NCBI GenBank assembly: GCA_945865705.1
Contig: CAMBEY010000051.1
Span: 1-13,125, forward strand
Direction of reading: 5' to 3'
DNA from: Candidatus Sulfopaludibacter sp. SbA3
GTDB lineage: Bacteria > Acidobacteriota > Terriglobia > 2-12-FULL-54-10
Length of the DNA stretch: 13,125 bases
Position 1 is the first letter of the stretch. Each line of letters begins with the position of its first letter. Below are positions 7,011 through 13,095 of the stretch, one piece after another. Position numbers and translations under genes: made by a program. A model generated the notes under the pieces. That model worked only from the letters and a program-made list of their open reading frames with translations, made no database searches and was not told the DNA's origin.

Positions 7011-7795
7011 TACACGCGCCGCGCGATGGCCGCGCGCACGACTTCTGCGAATAGTCGCGCGGAAAGAGGATGCTCGCGCCAGATGCGCTCCGGATGCCAT
7101 TGCACGGCGACTAGAAATTGCTTGGGCCCAGTTCCGGATGAAGTGCCCTCCACAGCTTCAATCACTCCGTCGGACGCACGCGCTACTACTGCAAGATTTC
7201 TTCCTGTCTGGTCAATGGATTGGTGATGAGTGGTGTTGACTGACTGCGTGAGCGAGTCTGTCCACGACGCGAGGCGGGATTGCGCGGCGAGAGAAACGTC
7301 GTGGCGGCCTTCGCGATCTTGATGCGTGAGCGCGCCGGGCACGGCGCCTACTTGAGCGTCGGGGATGTGCTGGATCAGCGACCCGCCGCGGTGGACGTTG
7401 ATGGCCTGCAGGCCGAAGCAGATGCCCAGCACCGGCGTGCCCGTCGTCTCGGCGAAATCGAGCAGGCGGAAGCAAGTGGCGTCAAGAGCGGTGGCCACAT
7501 TGGTTACAGTCGCGTGTCGCGGCTGCCCGTAGCAGGCGGGGTCCACGTCGCTGGGGCTGCCGGTGAGGATGATGCCGTCGAGGCGCGCGGCAATCTCGGC
7601 GGCAAGTTCAGGGATCAGCGGAATCTGCACGGGCAGTCCGCCGGCGGCGGCCACGGCCTCGGCATACTCGGCGGGCAGATCGTACACGCCACGCGCCGCG
7701 TCCCATCGGCAGGTGAGGCCGATGAGCGGACGTTTAACCGCAGAGGACGCGGAGTGCGCAGAGGATGATACTGCGGGATTGTTCAGCGTGGGCAT
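7010..7795 (-). CDS. Class-I glutamine amidotransferase, peptidase C26 (PuuD-like gamma-glutamyl hydrolase)
   Basis: The 261-residue protein carries the complete catalytic triad of the family: nucleophile Cys126 in GICFGLQ, His234 and Glu236 in VQWHPE. PLIGLTCRWD at the start of the fold, GIILTGSPSDVDP, and NTTHHQSID are typical of gamma-glutamyl-GABA hydrolases (PuuD), which cleave gamma-glutamyl bonds in polyamine breakdown. Substrate is not proven, and no other puu gene is nearby. I chose ATG 7795. The open frame reaches TTG 7831, but a TATAAT box at 7805-7810 lies between the two, so the mRNA probably begins almost at 7795 and may be leaderless. Residues about 11-22 (SSAHSASSAVKR) are encoded by a copy of a dispersed repeat. 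The stop codon overlaps the right end of the 162-bp repeat element. Confidence 0.9.
   Translation of the reverse strand: MPTLNNPAVSSSAHSASSAVKRPLIGLTCRWDAARGVYDLPAEYAEAVAAAGGLPVQIPLIPELAAEIAARLDGIILTGSPSDVDPACYGQPRHATVTNVATALDATCFRLLDFAETTGTPVLGICFGLQAINVHRGGSLIQHIPDAQVGAVPGALTHQDREGRHDVSLAAQSRLASWTDSLTQSVNTTHHQSIDQTGRNLAVVARASDGVIEAVEGTSSGTGPKQFLVAVQWHPERIWREHPLSARLFAEVVRAAIARRV
7733..7764 (-). repeat. CCTCTG...GCGGTTAAA dispersed repeat, copy inside the amidotransferase gene
   Basis: Read on the minus strand this is CCTCTGCGCACTCCGCG followed by TCCTCTGCGGTTAAA. Its last 16 bases match the repeat at 7905-7920 exactly, in opposite orientation. It encodes the Ser/Ala-rich lead-in of the amidotransferase. 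Confidence 0.75.
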
Positions 7796-7804
7796 GATGA
7801 CATC

Positions 7805-7835
7805 ATTATAGATTGGCCGAGCCGGCGACAATCAA
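7805..7835 (-). promoter_or_regulatory. Promoter of the amidotransferase gene
   Basis: On the minus strand there is a perfect TATAAT (7810-7805). Upstream are TTGATT (19-bp spacer) and TTGTCG (15-bp spacer) as imperfect -35 candidates. The expected start of transcription falls about 7 nt on, near 7798, only a few bases before the ATG at 7795. This suggests a leaderless transcript. Confidence 0.55.
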
Positions 7836-7876
7836 TCCACGAACGTGCGAAATGGAGAGGGTACCTTCCATGCTTT

Positions 7877-7920
7877 CCCTCTGTGTACCTCTGTGTACCT
7901 CTGTGTCCTCTGCGGTTAAA
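7877..7920 (+). repeat. Tandem CTCTGTGTAC repeat ending in CTGCGGTTAAA
   Basis: A 10-bp unit, CTCTGTGTAC, occurs at 7879-7888 and 7889-7898, with a partial third at 7899-7906. It then runs into CCTCTGCGGTTAAA. The end is the inverse of the repeat at 7733-7764, so the two bracket the divergent promoter region. It lies upstream of the chdC promoter. Confidence 0.8.
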
Positions 7921-7942
7921 TCCCAACCCACATGCGGCGCAG

Positions 7943-7971
7943 TTGTCGGAGCGCCGCGCGAACGGTAAGAT
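7943..7971 (+). promoter_or_regulatory. Candidate promoter of chdC
   Basis: TTGTCG (7943-7948) and TAAGAT (7966-7971) are separated by 17 bp, each matching four of six consensus bases. Transcription would begin near 7978. That leaves a leader of about 26 nt holding the AGGAGG at 7993-7998, five bases before the ATG at 8004. Confidence 0.4.
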
Positions 7972-8003
7972 GGTGGAGTACGTTTGGACCTCAGGAGGAT
8001 TCA

Positions 8004-8810
8004 ATGTCACAGCAAGGACCAGCATCAGGGCCACCCGCCGGAGGACCGCCCATGGGCCGTCCGCAATCCGGCCCGCCGCAAGGCGCGCCACAGGCGCCAC
8101 AGCCCGGCCAACAAGAAGCCGTCCCGCGCCAGTTTGTAAACTTTGTGTTTTTCAAGGTGGACCCGGCGTGGCGGCGTCTGCCAGCCGATGTCCGCGAGCG
8201 TGGCAAAGCGCAGTTCGCCAAAGTGGCCAACGACTGGGGGCACTCCGGCAAGATGAACGTGCTGTCCTACTCGACCATCGCCATGCGTCCCGACGTGGAC
8301 TTCATGCTCTGGCGCATCTGCTACACGCTCGACGATCTGCAGGAGATGCAGACCGAGTTGCTGCGCACGGAGCTGGGCCAATATCTCACGACGCCGCATT
8401 CCTTGCTGGCCATGACCAAGCGCTCGACTTACATCATCGAGCATCAGCACGAGGGGCAGGCCGATTCGCGGGGCACGCTCAAGCCCGGCCAGTACAAATA
8501 TATTTTCGTCTATCCCTTCGTGAAGACGCGCGAGTGGTATCTGCTTTCGATGCCGGTGCGCCAGGGCATCATGAACGAACACATCACGGTCGGCCATAAG
8601 TATCCGTCGGTGAAGCTCAACACCACCTACTCGTTCGGGCTGGATGATCAGGACTTCGTGGTGGCGTTTGAGAGCGACAAGGCCGACGATTTTCTCGATC
8701 TGGTGCAAGAGCTGCGCGAAACCGAGTCGAGCAAATACACGGTGCGCGATACGCCCATCTTCACCTGCATCCTGAAAGACGCGAAGGGAATGTTGGACAC
8801 GATTGGGTAG
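8004..8810 (+). CDS. chdC: Coproheme decarboxylase / chlorite dismutase family protein
   Basis: The protein would convert coproheme to haem b, the last step of the coproporphyrin-dependent pathway, in the cytoplasm. ATG 8004 has an excellent AGGAGG five bases upstream, so the frame's extension to 7932 is not used. Residues 2-38 form a Gly/Pro/Gln-rich disordered tail. The chlorite-dismutase fold follows in two halves. Tyr170 and Lys174 in YPFVK match the catalytic Tyr and Lys of staphylococcal HemQ, and His193 in MNEHITVGHKY matches its proximal haem ligand. SFGLDDQDFVVAFE and ESSKYTVRDTPIF complete the family pattern. A four-residue loop is missing between Lys174 and WYLL relative to the Firmicutes form. 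At 268 residues the length is normal once the tail is removed. True chlorite dismutation is unlikely: I see no distal Arg, although that alignment is by eye. It leads the chdC-ABM-nth run. Confidence 0.85.
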   Translation: MSQQGPASGPPAGGPPMGRPQSGPPQGAPQAPQPGQQEAVPRQFVNFVFFKVDPAWRRLPADVRERGKAQFAKVANDWGHSGKMNVLSYSTIAMRPDVDFMLWRICYTLDDLQEMQTELLRTELGQYLTTPHSLLAMTKRSTYIIEHQHEGQADSRGTLKPGQYKYIFVYPFVKTREWYLLSMPVRQGIMNEHITVGHKYPSVKLNTTYSFGLDDQDFVVAFESDKADDFLDLVQELRETESSKYTVRDTPIFTCILKDAKGMLDTIG

Positions 8811-8818
8811 GGCGAAGG

Positions 8819-8851
8819 CAGAAGTTAGAAGACAGGAGACAGAAGTTAGAA
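8819..8851 (+). repeat. Short direct repeat between chdC and the ABM gene
   Basis: CAGAAGTTAGAA occurs at 8819-8830 and again at 8840-8851, a 21-bp period, with GACAGGAGA between. The purine-rich AGAAG/ACAG type of repeat lies in the 66-nt gap between the two genes. It adds no reading frame. Confidence 0.65.
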
Positions 8852-8876
8852 TTTGCATGCTCGTGGGGCTTCCTGA

Positions 8877-9188
8877 ATGATTCTCGAAATGGCCGTGTTG
8901 AATATTCGTGCTGGCGAGTCGCAGGAATTTGCGCGCGCATTTAATCGGGCGTCTCCGCTGATTGCTTCGATACCCGGCTATGTCGCACACGAATTGCATC
9001 ATTGCCTTGAGACCCCTGATAGGTACTTACTACTGGTGACGTGGGAGACGCTGGAAGCACACACGATAGGATTTAGGCAGTCTGCTGTCTACCAGGAATG
9101 GAAAGCTTTACTGCACCACTTCTATGAGCCTTTTCCTGTCGTGGAGCATTTTGAGCGCGTATTGCAATGGCCGACCAAAACTGTTTAG
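8877..9188 (+). CDS. Small ABM-domain protein (antibiotic biosynthesis monooxygenase fold)
   Basis: The 103-residue protein is a single dimeric alpha-beta barrel (ABM) domain. It shows ILEMAVLNIRAGESQEFARAF, a central IPGYVAHELHHCLETPDRYLLLVTWE, and a terminal HFYEPFPVVEHFERV; the last is typical of small stand-alone ABM proteins. Members include quinol and polyketide monooxygenases and the haem-degrading IsdG type. Which applies here cannot be read from sequence. It follows chdC by 66 nt and precedes nth by only 6 nt, so it is probably co-transcribed. In haloarchaea an ABM domain is fused to a chlorite-dismutase-like domain (PitA), so a haem-linked role is a reasonable inference. The ribosome-binding site (GTGGGG before ATG 8877) is weak. 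Confidence 0.82.
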   Translation: MILEMAVLNIRAGESQEFARAFNRASPLIASIPGYVAHELHHCLETPDRYLLLVTWETLEAHTIGFRQSAVYQEWKALLHHFYEPFPVVEHFERVLQWPTKTV

Positions 9189-9194
9189 AGCTGA

Positions 9195-9917
9195 ATGCCT
9201 GTGATCAAACGAGTAGCATCTATGAAAAAAGCAGCACGTCCGGCTCGGGCACCCAAGAAAGCACGCCCGAACTCTTCTTCCACCGATCCGAAGCGCGTTG
9301 CGGAAATTCTCAAACGGCTCAAGAAGGCTTATCCCGACGCCAAGTGCGCGCTGATTCACGCGAATCCATTTCAGTTGCTGGTTGCGACGATTCTCTCCGC
9401 GCAATGCACCGACGAGCGCGTCAACAAGACCACGCCTGAGCTGTTCCGGAAATATCCCACGCCGCGCGACTTCGCCGCATTGAAGCAGGAAGTGTTGGAA
9501 GTAGACATCCGCTCGACGGGCTTCTACCGCAACAAGGCCAAGAGCATCATCGGCGCGGCGCAGCGCATCGTGAAGGAGTATGGCGGCAAGGTTCCGCAGA
9601 CAATGGATGAGTTGCTGACGCTGCCCGGCGTGGCCCGCAAGACCGCCAACGTGGTCCTCGGCAACGCTTTCGGCCAAGCCGCGGGCGTGGTGGTCGACAC
9701 CCACGTCCACCGCATCTCGAAGCGCCTCGATTTGACTAAACAGGACACTCCCGAAAAAATCGAGCAGGATTTAATGAAGCTCATTCCGCAGGATCGCTGG
9801 ATCAACTTTTCCCACGAAATAATCTTCCACGGCCGCCGCTGCTGCATCGCCCGCAAACCCAAGTGCGCCGAATGCCCGCTGGAAGATTTGTGTTCGTCTA
9901 AAGACAAAACAAACTAA
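9195..9917 (+). CDS. nth: Endonuclease III (DNA glycosylase / AP lyase)
   Basis: This base-excision repair enzyme removes oxidised pyrimidines and cuts the abasic site. All key parts are present. The helix-hairpin-helix LPGVARKTANVV contains catalytic Lys149, the catalytic Asp is 168 in VVVDTHVHRISKRL, and the 4Fe-4S ligands are Cys217-X6-Cys224-X2-Cys227-X5-Cys233. The 240 residues exceed the usual 210 or so because of a Lys/Ala/Pro-rich N-terminal extension of about 30, possibly for DNA binding. ATG 9195 is taken as start because it lies 6 nt after the ABM stop; Met10 at 9222 is an alternative. The stop codon's last base is the first base of the inverted repeat at 9917-10066, which may also end the transcript. 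Confidence 0.96.
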   Translation: MPVIKRVASMKKAARPARAPKKARPNSSSTDPKRVAEILKRLKKAYPDAKCALIHANPFQLLVATILSAQCTDERVNKTTPELFRKYPTPRDFAALKQEVLEVDIRSTGFYRNKAKSIIGAAQRIVKEYGGKVPQTMDELLTLPGVARKTANVVLGNAFGQAAGVVVDTHVHRISKRLDLTKQDTPEKIEQDLMKLIPQDRWINFSHEIIFHGRRCCIARKPKCAECPLEDLCSSKDKTN

Positions 9918-10066
9918 CAGTGCCGCGCCTGTCAGCAAGCGGGCCAATGGAAACCAACGTCCCGGTTCACGGTGTTTTCCCCCCAATCATAATTCCAAAA
10001 TTGCCAAAGCGAGATAATCGAAGGTGGGTACTCCGTCGGCCCGCTTGCTGACGCGCGCGGCACTGT
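9917..10066. repeat. 150-bp inverted-repeat element (copy C)
   Basis: Arms of 29 bp at 9917-9945 and 10038-10066 match in inverse at 27 positions; the core reads GCCGCGC..GTCAGCAAGCGG. The 92-bp interior has no frame. It begins on the last base of the nth stop and ends 28 bp before the mazF stop, so it sits between convergent genes. Its length and arms match copy D at 10721-10872. Confidence 0.9.
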
Positions 10067-10094
10067 CACGCTTGCGCGGCTTATTTCTGGGACA

Positions 10095-10493
10095 TTACAG
10101 TTCCAGGATGCGGCGGAGGGCTTGTTCGACTGCGGCCATGTCCGCGGGGGATATCTTGCCGAGGGGGCGGTGCAGGCGCTCTTTGGCGACGGCGCGGATT
10201 TGATCCACTACCGCGACAGCGGGGCGACCGGCGCATTCCACCGGCACCAGAATCGGCGGGCTGGCTTGCGGGGAGCTCGATAGCGGGACAACGACCACGG
10301 TGCGGCGATGCTGGTTGACGATGTTGGTGGTCAACACCAGGCAGGGGCGGGTCTTTCTAATCTCGGAGCCGCGCGCTGGATCGAGGTCCACCCACCACAC
10401 TTCGCCGCGCTGGGGTGACCGTTCGTTTCCGCCGGGCGGGTCGGGCGGGTTTGGCTGGCGGCGTAATCCACGGTTCCGCGATTGGGCTGGCAA
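10095..10493 (-). CDS. mazF: MazF-family endoribonuclease toxin
   Basis: The toxin cuts mRNA at short sequences when its antitoxin is lost. RGEVWWVDLDPARGSEIRKT, RPCLVLTTNIVN, VVVVPLSSSP, and VAVVDQIRAVAKERL are the family hallmarks. The Arg of TRPCLVL and the Ser of VPLSS match the catalytic Arg29 and Thr52 of E. coli MazF. The start is uncertain. The only start codon ahead of RGEVWW in this frame is TTG 10493, which gives 132 residues with a Pro/Arg-rich lead. GTG at 10400 would give about 102 residues but drops the RGE. The gene overlaps the antitoxin frame by 137 bp in another frame. No ribosome-binding site is evident for either start. The C-terminal part looks intact. Confidence 0.88.
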   Translation of the reverse strand: MPAQSRNRGLRRQPNPPDPPGGNERSPQRGEVWWVDLDPARGSEIRKTRPCLVLTTNIVNQHRRTVVVVPLSSSPQASPPILVPVECAGRPAVAVVDQIRAVAKERLHRPLGKISPADMAAVEQALRRILEL

Positions 10494-10698
10494 TGGAGTC
10501 GAACTCCTTCTCTATGGCTTGCACGTCGGCATTCTGGTTGGCCGTCTCGCAGGCGCGTACCAGATCAAGATCATGACTGGATAGCTTCTCGCGCACGGCT
10601 TCAGCGACGTAACGAGAACGCAGGCGCGCAGGGACGCGGCGCAGCAGCAGCGCGGCCACGTCGCTGGATATGGTAAAGGTCATCTTCTGGCTGGCCAT
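10357..10698 (-). CDS. Antitoxin of the MazF pair
   Basis: The 113-residue protein opens with MASQKMTFTISSDVAALLLRRVP and RSRYVAEAVREKL, a short DNA-binding type N-terminus (ribbon-helix-helix-like) seen in antitoxins paired with MazF. An acidic toxin-binding region follows (VQAIEKEFDSIASPIAEPW). From about residue 78 the tail turns Pro/Arg-rich (PPAKPARPARRKR). It is read from the same DNA as the toxin's N-terminus, so this part may be an extension past the original stop. ATG 10698 fits the fold; ATG 10683 is also possible. The pair is transcribed antitoxin first, and an AT-rich promoter or operator lies just upstream. I cannot assign a specific family name. Confidence 0.8.
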   Translation of the reverse strand: MASQKMTFTISSDVAALLLRRVPARLRSRYVAEAVREKLSSHDLDLVRACETANQNADVQAIEKEFDSIASPIAEPWITPPAKPARPARRKRTVTPARRSVVGGPRSSARLRD

Positions 10699-10740
10699 AT
10701 ATACATACTACCATATACACCACAGAGCCGCGCACGTCAG
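10699..10740 (-). promoter_or_regulatory. Candidate promoter and operator of the toxin-antitoxin pair
   Basis: The 22 bp before the antitoxin ATG are very AT-rich, with ATATAC repeated at 10699-10704 and 10713-10718 on the plus strand (14-bp period), which suits an antitoxin-bound operator. On the minus strand TATATG (10717-10712) is a -10 candidate. CTGACG (10740-10735), 17 bp upstream, matches four of six -35 bases and lies inside the arm of repeat copy D. Confidence 0.4.
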
Positions 10741-10872
10741 CAAGCGGACACGTTTGCGCTGGCACACGGTTCCGCGTCACGCATCGCTTCGGAGGCTGGC
10801 GTGGGGTTTTCCAATAATCTGGCAGTATAGAGTCGCCGTCCGGGTCCGCTTGCTGACGCGCGCGGCACTGTG
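10721..10872. repeat. 152-bp inverted-repeat element (copy D)
   Basis: Arms of 29 bp at 10721-10749 and 10844-10872 match in inverse at 27 positions, with core GTCAGCAAGCGGAC. The 94-bp interior shares islands with copy C (GGTTTTCC near CAATAAT; CGGTTC). It lies upstream of the antitoxin and downstream of pnp. With copy C it brackets the toxin-antitoxin pair. Confidence 0.9.
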
Positions 10873-10882
10873 ACACAAACAC

Positions 10883-10912
10883 AAAAGCCACGGCTTCGAT
10901 GCCGTGGCTTTT
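10883..10912 (-). terminator. Rho-independent terminator of pnp (works in both directions)
   Basis: AAAAGCCACGGC (10883-10894) pairs perfectly with GCCGTGGCTTTT (10901-10912) over 12 bp with a 6-nt loop. A run of U follows on either strand. It lies 23 nt beyond the pnp stop in the pnp direction. Confidence 0.88.
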
Positions 10913-10934
10913 TGTGGATGATTGAAATTAGCGG

Positions 10935-13052
10935 TTAGACTTCTGCTACGTTTTCGGTGGCCTTGGCGCGCTGGTCGCGGAGCAGGGCTTTGCGGCTGAG
11001 GCGAATCTTGTTGCCTTCGATGTTGACCACCTTCACCAGCACCTGATCGCCTTCCTTCAACTCGTCGTGAATGTCCTTGACGCGGTGCTCGGCGACCTCA
11101 GAGATGTGCAGCAGGCCGTCGGTGCCGGGGAAGATTTCGACGAACGCGCCGAATTCCACCAGGCGGACCACTTTGCCAAGGTACGTCTTGCCGATCTCGG
11201 CGGTGGCGGTCAGATCGGTGATGATCTGGATGGCCTTGCGCGCCGATGGCTCGTCGTCCGACGCGATGTTCACGCGGCCGTCGTCTTCCACGTCGATCTT
11301 CACGCCGGTCTGCTCGATGATCGAGCGGATCATCTTGCCGCCCGGTCCGATGACTTCACGAATCTTATCGGTGGGAATCTTGAGCGAGTAAATTCTGGGC
11401 GCGTACATGGACATCGCGGTGCGCGGCTCGGCGATGGTGGCCAGCATGGTTTCGAGAATTTGCAGACGAGCCTTGCGCGCCTGTTCCAGAGCCTCGGCCA
11501 TGATCTTCGCGGTGATGCCGCTGGCTTTGATGTCCATCTGCAGCGCGGTGATGCCCGCCGCCGTTCCCGCGACCTTGAAATCCATGTCGCCGAAATGATC
11601 TTCCGCGCCGGCGATGTCGGTGAGGATGGCGTACTTGCCATGCTCCATCACCAGGCCCATGGCGATGCCCGCCACGGGAGCCTTCATGGGCACGCCGGCA
11701 TCCATCAGCGAGAGCGTTGCGCCGCAGACCGACGCCATGGAGCTGGATCCGTTCGACTCCAGAATGTCGCTGACGATGCGCATGGTGTAAGGGAACACGT
11801 CCTCGGCGGGCAGCATGTTGATGATGGCGCGCTCGGCGAGTGCGCCGTGGCCGATCTCGCGGCGGCCGGGGCCGCGCATGAAGCCTGTTTCACCAACGCT
11901 GAACGGTGGGAAATTATAGTGCAGCATGAAGCGCTTCTTCGACTCGCCCTGCAGCGAATCGAGACGCTGCTGATCGTCGGCGGTGCCCAGCGTGGTGGTT
12001 ACCAGCGCCTGCGTCTCGCCGCGCGTGAACAGCGCGGAGCCGTGCGTGCGCGGCAGCAGCGAGATTTCGCAGGTGATCTTGCGAATCTTGTCAAAGGCGC
12101 GCTTGTCGGGCCGCTGATTTTTCTTGATGAGGTTCTCGCGGAAAATCTTGTCTTCCAGTGCTTCAAATATCCCGCCGACGGCCTTGGCCTTGTCCGCCTC
12201 TTCCGGCGTGAAGGACGCCTTCACTTCCTTCTTGAGAGCGGCGACGCGTTCCTGGCTGGTCAGCTTATCCTGATTCGAGGTATCAACCGCCGCCTCCAGC
12301 TTGGCACGCCACGCGGATTCGATGCGGGTCGTCAGCGCCTCGTCCACCTTGGGCGGATCGACTTTGCGCTTCACAATTTTCATGTCGGCGAACATTTTGC
12401 GGATGACGGCGACAATCTTCTTGATGTTTTCGTGGCCAAACTGGATGGCCTCATTGACCACCTGCTCGGAGACTTCCAGAGCGCCGGCCTCCACCATCAG
12501 GATGCCTTCATCGGTGCCCGCGACGACGATGTTCATCTGGCTGTGCAGGCGTTGCTCGAATGTGGGGTTGACGATCATCTGGCCTTCCACCAGTCCAATG
12601 CGCACGGCGGCGATAGGGTTGGGGAACGGAATGTCGGAAAGATAAAGAGCCGCGGAAGCGCCGACCATGGCCACCATGTCGGAATCATTTTCCTTGTCCG
12701 CCGACAGCACCATGGCGATGATCTGCGTGTCGCACGAATAGCCTTTAGGGAACAACGGGCGCACGGGGCGGTCGATCAGGCGGCTGGTGAGAACTTCTTT
12801 TTCCGACGGGCGCGTCTCGCGCTTGATGAATCCGCCGGGGATGCGTCCCGCGGCGTAGGTGTACTCGCGGTAATCGACAGTCAGGGGGAAGAAGCTGGCG
12901 TTCTCGCGCGGCTCCAGATTCGATGTGGCGGTTACCAGAACCACCGTGTCGCCGTATTGGACGAACGCCGCGCCGTCAGCCTGCTTGGCCAGACGCCCGG
13001 TCTCGATCGACAGCGTCTTGCCGCCGATTTCTATACTTTCCTTATAAACCAT
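10935..13052 (-). CDS. pnp: Polynucleotide phosphorylase
   Basis: This trimeric 3'-5' exoribonuclease uses phosphate to degrade RNA and works in the degradosome. The 705 residues match the usual length. The first RNase PH domain spans about 5-225, the helical linker about 240-320 and the second RNase PH domain about 320-545, followed by KH (GPGG near 569-572) and S1 (about 618-690) domains. Asp485 and Asp491 in EDHFGDMDF correspond to the catalytic Asp486 and Asp492 of E. coli, and FERRP-like substrate motifs appear as IKRETRPSEKE. The start ATG 13052 has GAGG and GGAGG upstream within a purine-rich stretch. The usual partner rpsO is not in the window; the leader has a small hairpin. The gene appears complete and intact. 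Confidence 0.98.
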   Translation of the reverse strand: MVYKESIEIGGKTLSIETGRLAKQADGAAFVQYGDTVVLVTATSNLEPRENASFFPLTVDYREYTYAAGRIPGGFIKRETRPSEKEVLTSRLIDRPVRPLFPKGYSCDTQIIAMVLSADKENDSDMVAMVGASAALYLSDIPFPNPIAAVRIGLVEGQMIVNPTFEQRLHSQMNIVVAGTDEGILMVEAGALEVSEQVVNEAIQFGHENIKKIVAVIRKMFADMKIVKRKVDPPKVDEALTTRIESAWRAKLEAAVDTSNQDKLTSQERVAALKKEVKASFTPEEADKAKAVGGIFEALEDKIFRENLIKKNQRPDKRAFDKIRKITCEISLLPRTHGSALFTRGETQALVTTTLGTADDQQRLDSLQGESKKRFMLHYNFPPFSVGETGFMRGPGRREIGHGALAERAIINMLPAEDVFPYTMRIVSDILESNGSSSMASVCGATLSLMDAGVPMKAPVAGIAMGLVMEHGKYAILTDIAGAEDHFGDMDFKVAGTAAGITALQMDIKASGITAKIMAEALEQARKARLQILETMLATIAEPRTAMSMYAPRIYSLKIPTDKIREVIGPGGKMIRSIIEQTGVKIDVEDDGRVNIASDDEPSARKAIQIITDLTATAEIGKTYLGKVVRLVEFGAFVEIFPGTDGLLHISEVAEHRVKDIHDELKEGDQVLVKVVNIEGNKIRLSRKALLRDQRAKATENVAEV

Positions 13053-13078
13053 TTTTCCTCTTTTCCTCCGCTTTGATA

Positions 13079-13095
13079 GCCGCCTCAGTGGCGGC
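13079..13095 (-). promoter_or_regulatory. Leader hairpin upstream of pnp
   Basis: On the minus strand GCCGCC-ACTGA-GGCGGC forms a perfect 6-bp hairpin about 27 nt before the pnp ATG. No U tract follows, so it is not a clear terminator. In E. coli the pnp leader holds an RNase III-cut hairpin used for autoregulation; a like role here is inference. The stretch to the window edge (13096-13125) shows nothing else I can name. Confidence 0.4.

Noticed and set aside
8004..8810. Chlorite dismutase (respiratory) function
   Set aside because: The Tyr/Lys of YPFVK and the family pattern favour ChdC. I see no distal Arg and no perchlorate-reduction genes.
9917..10872. Possible CRISPR array from the repeated 29-bp arms
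   Set aside because: The arms alternate in orientation, are separated by very unequal distances, flank genes, and there are no cas genes.
10601..10891. Minus-strand 96-codon frame across repeat copy D
   Set aside because: It runs through the repeat and the antitoxin in another frame, with no motif or ribosome-binding site.
11067..13076. 669-codon plus-strand frame opposite pnp
   Set aside because: It is rich in His/Asp/Gly with no recognisable domain. pnp on the other strand is certain, so this is an antisense shadow.
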